Shown here piece by piece: positions 16,082 to 23,576 of a stretch of 64,000 nucleotides of DNA (its first letter is position 1; each line of letters opens with the position of its first letter). The notes under the pieces are model-generated. The model had not been told where the DNA came from. It searched no databases and was given only the letters and a program-made list of their open reading frames with translations. Source of the stretch: VMCP01 sp964527775 (lineage in GTDB: Bacteria > Bacteroidota > Bacteroidia > NS11-12g > UBA955); assembly GCA_964527775.1 (NCBI GenBank), contig CAZGQS010000002.1, positions 117,186 to 181,185 of the forward strand, read 5' to 3'. The position numbers and the translations under genes were made by a program.

Positions 16082-16726
16082 TTAGTACTCCAATTTTAGT
16101 CCGTATTTTCTCATGGCCACATCAATCAGGTATTGGCGTCTGCGCGCCAAAGGGTGATTTTTACCGCAGGTTCTTGGACAAGGGAGCATAGAGATGATGG
16201 CAATGCTTTGAGAACGGGAAAGTTCTTTGCCGTTTTTGTTGTAGTAATAGTGGGCAGCTTCGTCTATGCCGAAAGCACCTCTTCCCATTTCGATAACGTT
16301 TAAATAAACCTCTAGAATGCGTTTTTTACCCCAAATGAGTTCAATCCAAAGAGTGTAGTAGGCTTCAATTGCTTTTCTTAGGTAACTGCGTCCCTCCCAA
16401 CAGAAAACGTTTTTGGCCGTTTGTTGAGAAATGGTGCTGCCGCCCCTGATTCGTTTGCCTTGTGCATTGTGTTTTACGGCGTTGGAAATGGCCTTGAAGT
16501 CAAATCCGCTATGATTGAAAAACTGTTGATCTTCACCAGCCAAAGCCGCTAATTCAAAATGATCAGGCATTTCTTCAACATCAATCCATTCGCCGTCATA
16601 GGTGTGAAGTTCTCTCTGAGACCATTGAATCATGGTAAATGGTGGATTGATCCATTTGTACAGCACTACGGGCAGAATGCTTATGAGCCAAGCTGTTAAG
16701 AGGATTTTAAAAATGCGCCTAATCAT
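16082..16726 (-). CDS. mtgA: Monofunctional biosynthetic peptidoglycan transglycosylase
   Basis: 214 residues. One N-terminal membrane segment (ILLTAWLISILPVVLYKW) precedes a GT51 domain: AALAGEDQQFFNHSGFD with the catalytic glutamate, RGGSTISQQTAKNVF, KRILEVYLNVIEMGRGAFG, and the DEAAHYYY region. No transpeptidase domain follows, and the length fits MtgA. It polymerises lipid II into glycan strands at the outer face of the inner membrane. It starts 6 bases after the ferredoxin-NADP reductase stop, so the two genes are probably co-transcribed. Confidence 0.95.
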   Translation of the reverse strand: MIRRIFKILLTAWLISILPVVLYKWINPPFTMIQWSQRELHTYDGEWIDVEEMPDHFELAALAGEDQQFFNHSGFDFKAISNAVKHNAQGKRIRGGSTISQQTAKNVFCWEGRSYLRKAIEAYYTLWIELIWGKKRILEVYLNVIEMGRGAFGIDEAAHYYYNKNGKELSRSQSIAIISMLPCPRTCGKNHPLARRRQYLIDVAMRKYGLKLEY

Positions 16727-16732
16727 AAGAAT

Positions 16733-17746
16733 TTAAAATCCATTCACCCCGTTCACTGTGGTGTATTTCAAAACCAATTTTTTGTCAGGATAAATGCGTT
16801 TGAATGCGCTTTGAACGGCTATGGTAGTTTCATGGAAGCCACAAAGAATGAGTTTCAACTTGCCTTCGTAGGTGTTGATGTCGCCCACTGCGTAAATTCC
16901 TGAGATGTTGGTTGAGTAATCAACGGTATTCACAGCAATGGCGTTTTTGTCAATGTTTAAATTCCAATCAGCAATGGGTCCTAATTTGGGTGAAAGTCCA
17001 AATAAGGGCAAGAAATAATCAGCATCTATATACTGGGTCTCCGGTTGGTCTTTGATGGTTAATCCTACAGAGTATAAATGCCCAGAAGCATCGCCATTTA
17101 AGTGGGTGACTTCAGAATAAGTTTTCAGATTTAATTTGCCGTTTTCACTGAGGTCTATGACCTTTTGTACGGAGTCTAAATGCCCTCTAAATTCACCGCT
17201 TCTGTGCACTAAAGTAACAGAACTTGCAACGTTATTTAAAAAAAGGGTCCAATCAAGGGCACTATCGCCTCCACCGGCAATGACAATTTTCTTGTTTCGG
17301 TATTTTTCAGGGTCGCGAACCATGTAATCAACCCCGCGATTTTCGAATTCGGTGATGTTGGAAATGGGAGGTTTTCTGGGTTCAAACACACCCAATCCAC
17401 CAGCAATGAAAATATTGGGGGCTTTGTGTTGTAGTCCTGATTCAGTGGTAACAATGAAATTAAGTTCATCTGACTTTTCGATGGAAACGGCTTTTTCTCC
17501 CAAGGTGAAAGTGGGTTTAAAAGGTTCAATTTGCTTCATCAAATTGTCAATAAGGTCACCTGCTAGTATTTCAGGAAAACCAGGAATATCATAGATGGGT
17601 TTTTTAGGGTAAATTTCCGATAACTGTCCGCCGGGCTGAGGAAGAACATCAATGATGTGGCAACGCAGTTTAAGCAATCCAGCTTCGAACACGGTAAAAA
17701 GTCCAACTGGACCTGCACCAATGATCAAGATATCGGTTTCAATCAT
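16733..17746 (-). CDS. Ferredoxin/flavodoxin-NADP+ reductase, thioredoxin-reductase-like type
   Basis: 337 residues. FAD-binding GxGxxG is IIGAGPVGLF at the N-terminus; IDVLPQPGGQLSEIYPKKPI and DIPGFPEI are diagnostic of the YumC-like FNR family. The NADPH site is IVIAGGGDSALDW, and a C-terminal FAD motif is IYAVGDINTYEGK. The redox-active CxxC of thioredoxin reductase is absent. A bacillithiol disulfide reductase was considered because bshB1 is nearby, but the motifs fit FNR better. It supplies reduced ferredoxin or NADPH. Confidence 0.92.
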   Translation of the reverse strand: MIETDILIIGAGPVGLFTVFEAGLLKLRCHIIDVLPQPGGQLSEIYPKKPIYDIPGFPEILAGDLIDNLMKQIEPFKPTFTLGEKAVSIEKSDELNFIVTTESGLQHKAPNIFIAGGLGVFEPRKPPISNITEFENRGVDYMVRDPEKYRNKKIVIAGGGDSALDWTLFLNNVASSVTLVHRSGEFRGHLDSVQKVIDLSENGKLNLKTYSEVTHLNGDASGHLYSVGLTIKDQPETQYIDADYFLPLFGLSPKLGPIADWNLNIDKNAIAVNTVDYSTNISGIYAVGDINTYEGKLKLILCGFHETTIAVQSAFKRIYPDKKLVLKYTTVNGVNGF

Positions 17747-17750
17747 GTTG

Positions 17751-17758
17751 CAAAATTA
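17751..17758 (-). promoter_or_regulatory. -7 promoter box TAATTTTG upstream of the FNR-mtgA pair
   Basis: Minus-strand TAATTTTG, exact TAnnTTTG, ends 4 bases before the FNR ATG. Confidence 0.5.
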
Positions 17759-17814
17759 GACAATGCGAGCGGCCAAAACCATGATTTTTGTAACAATTGT
17801 AAAAGTGTTGCCGG

Positions 17815-19173
17815 TTAATCATTGACTAGAATCAATCCCATGGGTGTCAACTTGTAGGTGTACTTGCCTACTTCAATGGTATCTCCGGGTTTGATGCGTT
17901 TGAGGTTGCGAATTTCTCCATCAGATTTGAGAATGGAACCTCCGGTTTTTAAGGCAAGATTCCAATAATCAAGAGGTACCGCTCCATTGACGTCGCCACA
18001 CAGTAGAATGCTGACGGGTTTTTTCAGGTACTGTATGAGCGAATAATCTTTGATGGGTGCCTTCGCATCGGCAATCATCAAAACAGTGTCTACGGTTTCC
18101 CATTTCTTGAGAGAAACTAAAATGGCTTCAATATTATTTTCTGGAATATCTCCGCCGTTGCCATTTTTCATGGCTAGAGTAACTGTTTTGTAAATGCTGT
18201 CAAAGTGATTGTTGTTGCAAGTATAAATTCCTCCCGATGAACCCACTCGTTTAATCATTTGTGGCGCTCCGTCGCCGTCATTAAAGAACGAGAAATGAGA
18301 TTTAAGTCTGAGATCTTGATTTTGTCTAATGAAAGCTAAAACTTGAGCATTAAATGGTGCCATTGACCCAGTTACATCAGCAACAACCAACCACTTTCCG
18401 GTGTATTTTTTGTTTGATAATGCATCAAATTCGTTGGTGTTTCTGAGTAAATTACCGTTATACATGCCCACTTTCTTGGTGTATCCTTTGATGGTTTTTC
18501 GGGGGATGCTGTCAATGACCATTCGAGTTTCGGGATCTCTAAACCAAATAGACCTGCTTTCATATCTGATTCCCTCTTTCATCTTGGAATAGCTTCGGGG
18601 AAGGTAACGGCCAGTTTCTACGTAACGTTTGCGCTTTCTGTAAAGAATTTGATCTGGAACTTGAATGGTTGTGTCTTTAAAATCCATCAAGATTTTATAC
18701 AGGAGATTGATTTCCTTGCTGACGTCTTCGGTTTTTGGAGGTTCACGCAAGAAAACCACGAAGCCATGGTACATTTTGCGGGCGTCTTCTTCGGTTTTGG
18801 CTTTTTTCTGCTCAAAAACTCGCCAAACTACAGAGTCGCTGTCAAACAGTTGGGGGGCAATTTTGAATAAATTATCAAAACGTTTTTTATTTAAACTGCT
18901 TTGATCAAAGGTGTCAACCACTTTAAATCGGGTGTAAACCAAATGCACGCTCATCACACTTTTCCCTTTGGGAATCACAAATTTGGTATTGGGTTCCAAG
19001 AAATGGGAAGATGAAAAGTACATGGGAAGAAAAATGACGTTGTCTTCTTTTTCTGTAGGATGTTGTTGAATGACAATGGGTTTAATCTTGCTCAGCTTTT
19101 CAGTATTGGTTTTCTGTGCCCAAATTTCTGGGGATGCTAACAGCGAGAAAACCAACATTATACGAGCAAGCAT
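17815..19173 (-). CDS. Secreted VWA-like domain protein, unknown function
   Basis: 452 residues with a cleavable signal peptide (MLARIMLVFSLLASPEIWAQ). Residues about 255-410 resemble a von Willebrand factor A fold: WLVVADVTGSMAPFN holds a DxTGS MIDAS-like motif, followed by LKSHFSFFNDGDGAP, GNGGDIPENNIEAI and VLMIADAKAPIKDY. The N-terminal 200 residues are charged and unrecognised, and the end (GKYTYKLTPMGLILVND) is beta-rich. VWA domains bind protein ligands through a metal ion. Neither partner nor role is evident. It stands alone, with its own -7-like box and convergent to nothing. Confidence 0.7.
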   Translation of the reverse strand: MLARIMLVFSLLASPEIWAQKTNTEKLSKIKPIVIQQHPTEKEDNVIFLPMYFSSSHFLEPNTKFVIPKGKSVMSVHLVYTRFKVVDTFDQSSLNKKRFDNLFKIAPQLFDSDSVVWRVFEQKKAKTEEDARKMYHGFVVFLREPPKTEDVSKEINLLYKILMDFKDTTIQVPDQILYRKRKRYVETGRYLPRSYSKMKEGIRYESRSIWFRDPETRMVIDSIPRKTIKGYTKKVGMYNGNLLRNTNEFDALSNKKYTGKWLVVADVTGSMAPFNAQVLAFIRQNQDLRLKSHFSFFNDGDGAPQMIKRVGSSGGIYTCNNNHFDSIYKTVTLAMKNGNGGDIPENNIEAILVSLKKWETVDTVLMIADAKAPIKDYSLIQYLKKPVSILLCGDVNGAVPLDYWNLALKTGGSILKSDGEIRNLKRIKPGDTIEVGKYTYKLTPMGLILVND

Positions 19174-19177
19174 GAGG

Positions 19178-19185
19178 CGAAGTTA
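19178..19185 (-). promoter_or_regulatory. -7-like box TAACTTCG upstream of the VWA-like gene
   Basis: TAACTTCG on the minus strand ends 4 bases before the ATG at 19173. It fits the TAnnTTCG variant. Confidence 0.4.
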
Positions 19186-19201
19186 ATAAACCAATGTTAA
19201 A

Positions 19202-19924
19202 TTAATATATATCAAAAAGTTGATCCACTCCAATAAGACTTCTTTCGGAAATAAATCCTTCAGCGTACTTCACGGCGATGGGTCTTCCAAATTCGCGGGC
19301 TCTACCTTCAATGAAATTCCAAAACTCTTCGCTGCTGATGGGTGTTTCAGGTTCTTTGCTGTTGGGATCGTAGAATTGACTCTTAAACGCTTTGATGCAT
19401 TCTACTTTCTGTTGAAATTCATCTGATATATCAACCACAAAATGCGGGTGTAAATGTCGGTCTTGGATGTAGAAGAATACTGATTTTGGGCGGTGAGGCA
19501 GTTGAATTTCCCCGTTATCTCCTATGGTTTGAATTTTACTCAAGCCAGCAAGAAAGCTGGCTCTCTTCACCAATTCAGAACCTCTAGCGTGATCAGGGTG
19601 ACGGTCAGAAGGGGTGTTTGCAAGAACTATTTCAGGTTTGTGCGTGCGAATGATTTGGATGATTTTTAATAGACTTTCTTCGTTGGTTTCAAAAAATCCA
19701 TCGGCAAAAGTCAGCGCTTTCCGAAAGGCGGCTCCCATGATTTTTGCGCTATTCTGCCCCTCAATGTCGCGTATTTCAGCAGTGCCACGACTGCCCAATT
19801 CACCGCGGGTGAGGTCAATTAAACCTACTGATTTTCCGCTTTTGATGCTTTTGATTAGTGTGCCGCTGCAAGATAATTCAACATCGTCAGGGTGTGCGCC
19901 AAAGGCAAGAATATCAACTCTCAT
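19202..19924 (-). CDS. bshB1: Bacillithiol biosynthesis deacetylase BshB1
   Basis: 240 residues of the PIG-L/LmbE deacetylase family. Zinc-binding AHPDDVE lies at residues 10-16 and the second metal site is in SDRHPDHARGSELVKRA. LTRGELGSRGTAEIRDIEGQNSAKIMG and the C-terminal GFISERSLIGVDQLFDIY are BshB1-typical. The enzyme deacetylates GlcNAc-malate in bacillithiol synthesis. bshA and bshC are not in this window. It starts 6 bases after the M28 lipoprotein stop. Confidence 0.93.
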   Translation of the reverse strand: MRVDILAFGAHPDDVELSCSGTLIKSIKSGKSVGLIDLTRGELGSRGTAEIRDIEGQNSAKIMGAAFRKALTFADGFFETNEESLLKIIQIIRTHKPEIVLANTPSDRHPDHARGSELVKRASFLAGLSKIQTIGDNGEIQLPHRPKSVFFYIQDRHLHPHFVVDISDEFQQKVECIKAFKSQFYDPNSKEPETPISSEEFWNFIEGRAREFGRPIAVKYAEGFISERSLIGVDQLFDIY

Positions 19925-19930
19925 GGTATA

Positions 19931-20920
19931 TTAATAATCAATGCTTGCTGGTGGGGTGTGAACCAAATTTTCTAGGGTTGAACCCACCGCTTTGAGTGTA
20001 TTTTTATCAATGTTCTCAATGTTGTCATTGAGGGTATGCCATGTTTCTGGGAACCCTCTTTGTGAGTTGTAATCGATGATGTCAATTATGGGAATGTTGG
20101 TGCCTTGATGAACGTAAAAATGGTCGTCAATAATGGCACCAGTAGTTTGGGTGATGAAGTAGTTTGAATGCCCCAATTCTTGAGCGATGGTCCAAATATG
20201 TGAAAGGGCGAAGTTACCCCATTCGTTGCTGTTTCCTTCCCAAAGGAATTGAGCGTTTTTGCCACCTACCATATCTAGCAATACTCCAAAGTTTGCCTTG
20301 TAATTTGGGGTATGAAGGTTTTTTGCCCAGTACTGGCTTCCGAGACAGAAGGAATTTTCAACTTCCGATTTGCCCCAATCTTCGGCATCGAAGAAGATGA
20401 TATCTACACCTATTGAACTATCTGCGGGTTGTGCCTTTAAGTTGCGAGCCAATTCTAAAAGAACCGCTACACCGCTTGCGCCGTCGTTGGCACCGAAAAT
20501 GGGTTGAGTTTGATTGTTTGGATCTTGGTCAGCAAACGGGCGAGTGTCCCAATGTGCGGCGAACAGGATTCTTTTTTTAGCCGATGGATTTATACTTCCA
20601 ATAACATTATAAACAGGAATTTTTTTGCCGTCATAGGTGGTCGCTGAACCGTTTTGAATTTGAGCTGTGGTTCCGTGTCTTTTCAATTCAGATAACAACC
20701 AGTCGGCGCATTTTTTATGTTCGGGAGTTCCAGGTATTCTGTACCCAAAAGAGACTTGTTTTTGAACATATTGGAAGGCCGAATCAGAGTTGAAATTGGT
20801 TTTTACGTCTGAAAGTAATTGGGTGGTTTCTATGGAAGGATCTGGTTTGGGGTTATTGGTGCAGGCGATGAAGGTCAGCGCTAAGGGCATCCCCAGGAAA
20901 AACAAGTTCCGAGCAAACAT
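19931..20920 (-). CDS. M28 family lipoprotein, glutaminyl-peptide cyclotransferase-like
   Basis: 329 residues with a lipobox (LTFIACTN). The M28 zinc fold is visible: LFAAHWDTRPFAD (His, Asp), GANDGASGVAVLLELAR (bridging Asp), FFDAEDWG, and a late His in FPETWHTLNDNIENID. The W in the metal-site AHWDTRPFA and FPxTWHTxxD are more like glutaminyl cyclases than aminopeptidases. QC-like enzymes form N-terminal pyroglutamate on exported proteins, which is common in Bacteroidota; peptidase activity is the alternative. It precedes bshB1 in one operon. Confidence 0.87.
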   Translation of the reverse strand: MFARNLFFLGMPLALTFIACTNNPKPDPSIETTQLLSDVKTNFNSDSAFQYVQKQVSFGYRIPGTPEHKKCADWLLSELKRHGTTAQIQNGSATTYDGKKIPVYNVIGSINPSAKKRILFAAHWDTRPFADQDPNNQTQPIFGANDGASGVAVLLELARNLKAQPADSSIGVDIIFFDAEDWGKSEVENSFCLGSQYWAKNLHTPNYKANFGVLLDMVGGKNAQFLWEGNSNEWGNFALSHIWTIAQELGHSNYFITQTTGAIIDDHFYVHQGTNIPIIDIIDYNSQRGFPETWHTLNDNIENIDKNTLKAVGSTLENLVHTPPASIDY

Positions 20921-20924
20921 TTTA

Positions 20925-20932
20925 CAAAATTA
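20925..20932 (-). promoter_or_regulatory. -7 promoter box TAATTTTG upstream of the M28-bshB1 pair
   Basis: Minus-strand TAATTTTG, exact TAnnTTTG, ends 4 bases before the ATG at 20920. Confidence 0.5.
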
Positions 20933-20997
20933 ACCATTTAAGAACGGAGTTTCAGGGAAAATCGTTGATTGTGTGGAATATATTCGACGGGAATGCA

Positions 20998-21005
20998 TAA
21001 TTTCG
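20998..21005 (+). promoter_or_regulatory. -7-like box TAATTTCG upstream of yicC
   Basis: TAATTTCG fits the TAnnTTCG variant. A transcript starting a few bases downstream excludes the ATG at 21007 and leaves those at 21016 and 21028 as possible starts. Confidence 0.4.
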
Positions 21006-21027
21006 AATGATTCCTATGGCAGTAACG

Positions 21028-21903
21028 ATGAAGAGCATGACGGGCTTCGGCAGGTCACAATTTGAGAACGATTCAGTTAAAATTACGTGTGAAATTAAAT
21101 CATTGAATGGTAAGTATTTGGAAGCAGATATACGTTTACCGAGGGTATTTGCAGATTTGGATGCGCCCATAAGACGAATGCTTTCGGAGTTGTTGGAAAG
21201 AGGAACTTTGACGGTTACTTATCAGATCAAGTGGTTAAAACCAAGCAGCGAGAATCAAGAAATTGTGATCAATTTTGATGCTGCCCAAAATTACTTGACG
21301 GCCCTGAAGAGTTTGTCAGCGGAATTGGGTGTTGAGCTGCATGATCCTATGCGTGAGATTCTGAAATTGCCCGATTTGATTAGTATGGGGGAGAGAGAAA
21401 TATCCTCAGAAACTAAACAAACCATCATTGATGTGACCAAAATGGCCGCTTTGGAGTTGGATCAGTTTAGGCAAACTGAAGGACAAGCAACCGCGCTTAA
21501 GTTGAGCGAGTTGTTAAACGCCATAGAATCTGATCTTTTTGTGGTGGAGGGTTATGAGGGAGACCGAAGAGAGGCTATCAGAGAAAGGGTGTACGGGAAC
21601 GTATTGGAGCATATTTCTCAAGATGCCATAGATCAAAATAGACTGGAGCAGGAAATTTTGATTTATTTAGACAAATACGACATTGCTGAAGAGAAGCAGC
21701 GTTTGGGGCAGCACATTGATTTTTTCAAGCAATCATTAAAGTCAGAACCCAAAGGCAGGAAGTTGAATTTTATATCCCAAGAAATGGGCCGCGAAATGAA
21801 CACCATGGGTGTGAAAAGTAATTTCTTTCCCATGCAACAAGCGGTGGTGGGAATGAAAGAGAAGTTGGAACAGATTAAAGAACAAGTACTTAATATAGTT
21901 TGA
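21028..21903 (+). CDS. yicC: YicC family endoribonuclease
   Basis: 291 residues from the ATG at 21028, giving MKSMTGFGRS, which aligns with the MxxSMTGFG start of the family. In-frame ATGs at 21007 and 21016 exist, but the first is too close to the -7 box. The C-terminal DUF1732 region is clear: EKQRLGQHIDFFKQSL, GRKLNFISQEMGREMNTMGVKS and the final VGMKEKLEQIKEQVLNI. YicC proteins are endoribonucleases that act on RNA and sRNA in E. coli. It overlaps the next gene by 4 bases. Confidence 0.92.
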   Translation: MKSMTGFGRSQFENDSVKITCEIKSLNGKYLEADIRLPRVFADLDAPIRRMLSELLERGTLTVTYQIKWLKPSSENQEIVINFDAAQNYLTALKSLSAELGVELHDPMREILKLPDLISMGEREISSETKQTIIDVTKMAALELDQFRQTEGQATALKLSELLNAIESDLFVVEGYEGDRREAIRERVYGNVLEHISQDAIDQNRLEQEILIYLDKYDIAEEKQRLGQHIDFFKQSLKSEPKGRKLNFISQEMGREMNTMGVKSNFFPMQQAVVGMKEKLEQIKEQVLNIV

Positions 21904-23576
21904 TGAAGATTCGAATGTTACTTTTGGCTCTTTTGGGGATAGGCTCTTCAATAAAAGCCCAGAAAATTGAGCAGGTAATTGTAAAGCCCAATTGTACAGA
22001 TTGCTCCCCGAAGGCCAATGTTTCTGCCGTGTTGCATGAATTATGGCAAGATAGCATTTCAACAAATCCAGTGGTGATATATAGCCGCCTGGACGTTATG
22101 TCTGCTTTTTGGGCCAATGAGGTACTTCAAAAAAATGATTCTGATGAAGTGCTGTCTGGCCAAATTAATCAGAGACTTTCGTTTTACGACCCTGAAAACC
22201 AGGACTTGTGGGGTTGGATGAAAGATTTGTACCGAGTAAAAAAAGAGATTTACAAGGGTAACAGAAAAATTATTTTGATGCCTGACGACACTCAAGAGAG
22301 AAGCATAAAAACGGCTAGCCAAGAGTTTAGACTGCTTCATGCAGGACTATCTGGGGCAGATTCTACCTTACCTGGCGTGCAAGCAATCAAATCAGTGATT
22401 AGGTATATTGACTTGAATTACGATAAAAATGGATTGAATGAAGAAAGTGATGATGCAGAACCCTACAGTGACTTAAGCGTGTCGTTTGATCAAATCAACA
22501 CCCTCAGGCAATTAGCCACAGACACTCTTGATTGGATGCCTGAATTGAGAAGATTGCAGCCCTTATATGCCTCAATTTTATATCGTGATCTTTTGAATCA
22601 TATTGGCAGATCGGGTGCCGATGAAGATAAATATACAACGAGTATATTAAGATTTTATGAGGCTAAAAAACGTCTGGTTTCAGACTTGATATCTTGGCGG
22701 AACCGAGGTTGTGATGTGGTATTAATCAGTTCAAACACAGATTTTTTTGACACCTTTACGGCTCAAAAACCCGGTTTTGAGGTGTTGTCTTACCAAAAGA
22801 TCTTCAAGTTGTTTTATCCTGCTGAACCTGCTATATCCAAACGAGAGATTCTTATTGATTCTAGTTCATGGGTATTAAGCTGGGAGATAGATACTTCATT
22901 TGCTGTTGATTATGCCTATGAGGACGACGAATATGATGAGGCATCTAGTAGTTCGAGTGAATCTGAATTTGTGAGCATGGGTTTTGGTGGAAGTTTTCTT
23001 AGCATGAGACCCACATGGGGACAAACCATTGGCACTTTGAATGATGCTGGAATAGATCAAGGCCGTTGGCTCCCAAACTTTGGATTGGAATATTGGTTTT
23101 GTCCTAACAAAATGACTTTGGTCGATTTTGGATTTCAAGTGAACAATGCCGCTACAACTCAGATTAAGTTTCTGAATTCCAATGAAAACGTGAGTCATTG
23201 GGTTGGTCAGGTGGGATTTACCGTGGGTTCAAATCGTGAAAAGCCAGTTCAAATAGGGGCGTATCAAGGTTTTGCTTTTGGAAATGTAACTGTTGCTCAA
23301 AAGTCATTGAATAAACCAGCTGGATTGCCTTATGAGTTCATGAAAGTTGATAAAGTGACCAATCCGTTTTATACGTATCAACTCGCTTTGGACGCGAGTG
23401 TGCAGGTTTGGCGGATCTACATCAGAGGTTTGGCGGGTTATCAATTTGATTTTTCAGACACTCGATTTAAGTCGGGTAGGGAATGGGTCAATGCTCCAGA
23501 AACCTTGAATCAGCGAGGGTGGTTTTACCGTGTTTCGGCCGGAATTTTATTGGTGAAAGGAGGAAGTTCAAAATGA
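21900..23576 (+). CDS. Secreted protein with C-terminal beta-barrel-like region, unknown function
   Basis: 558 residues. A signal peptide (LLLALLGIGSSIKAQ) leads to an alpha/beta region of about 330 residues with VVIYSRLDVMSAFW and NRGCDVVLISSNTDFFDTF. An acidic Asp/Glu/Ser-rich linker (YEDDEYDEASSSSSESE) follows near residue 345. The last 200 residues are aromatic-rich, alternating strands (LVDFGFQVNNAATTQIKF, HWVGQVGFTVGS, IYIRGLAGYQFDFSD) like an outer-membrane barrel. No known family was recognised for the N-terminal part. Its architecture parallels the next gene, to which it is coupled (ATGA overlap), so the two products probably act together. Confidence 0.7.
   Translation: MMKIRMLLLALLGIGSSIKAQKIEQVIVKPNCTDCSPKANVSAVLHELWQDSISTNPVVIYSRLDVMSAFWANEVLQKNDSDEVLSGQINQRLSFYDPENQDLWGWMKDLYRVKKEIYKGNRKIILMPDDTQERSIKTASQEFRLLHAGLSGADSTLPGVQAIKSVIRYIDLNYDKNGLNEESDDAEPYSDLSVSFDQINTLRQLATDTLDWMPELRRLQPLYASILYRDLLNHIGRSGADEDKYTTSILRFYEAKKRLVSDLISWRNRGCDVVLISSNTDFFDTFTAQKPGFEVLSYQKIFKLFYPAEPAISKREILIDSSSWVLSWEIDTSFAVDYAYEDDEYDEASSSSSESEFVSMGFGGSFLSMRPTWGQTIGTLNDAGIDQGRWLPNFGLEYWFCPNKMTLVDFGFQVNNAATTQIKFLNSNENVSHWVGQVGFTVGSNREKPVQIGAYQGFAFGNVTVAQKSLNKPAGLPYEFMKVDKVTNPFYTYQLALDASVQVWRIYIRGLAGYQFDFSDTRFKSGREWVNAPETLNQRGWFYRVSAGILLVKGGSSK

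Noticed and set aside
16733..17746. Bacillithiol disulfide reductase assignment, suggested by the nearby bshB1
   Set aside because: The QPGGQLSEIYPKKPIYDIPGFP-type motifs fit the ferredoxin-NADP reductase family better.
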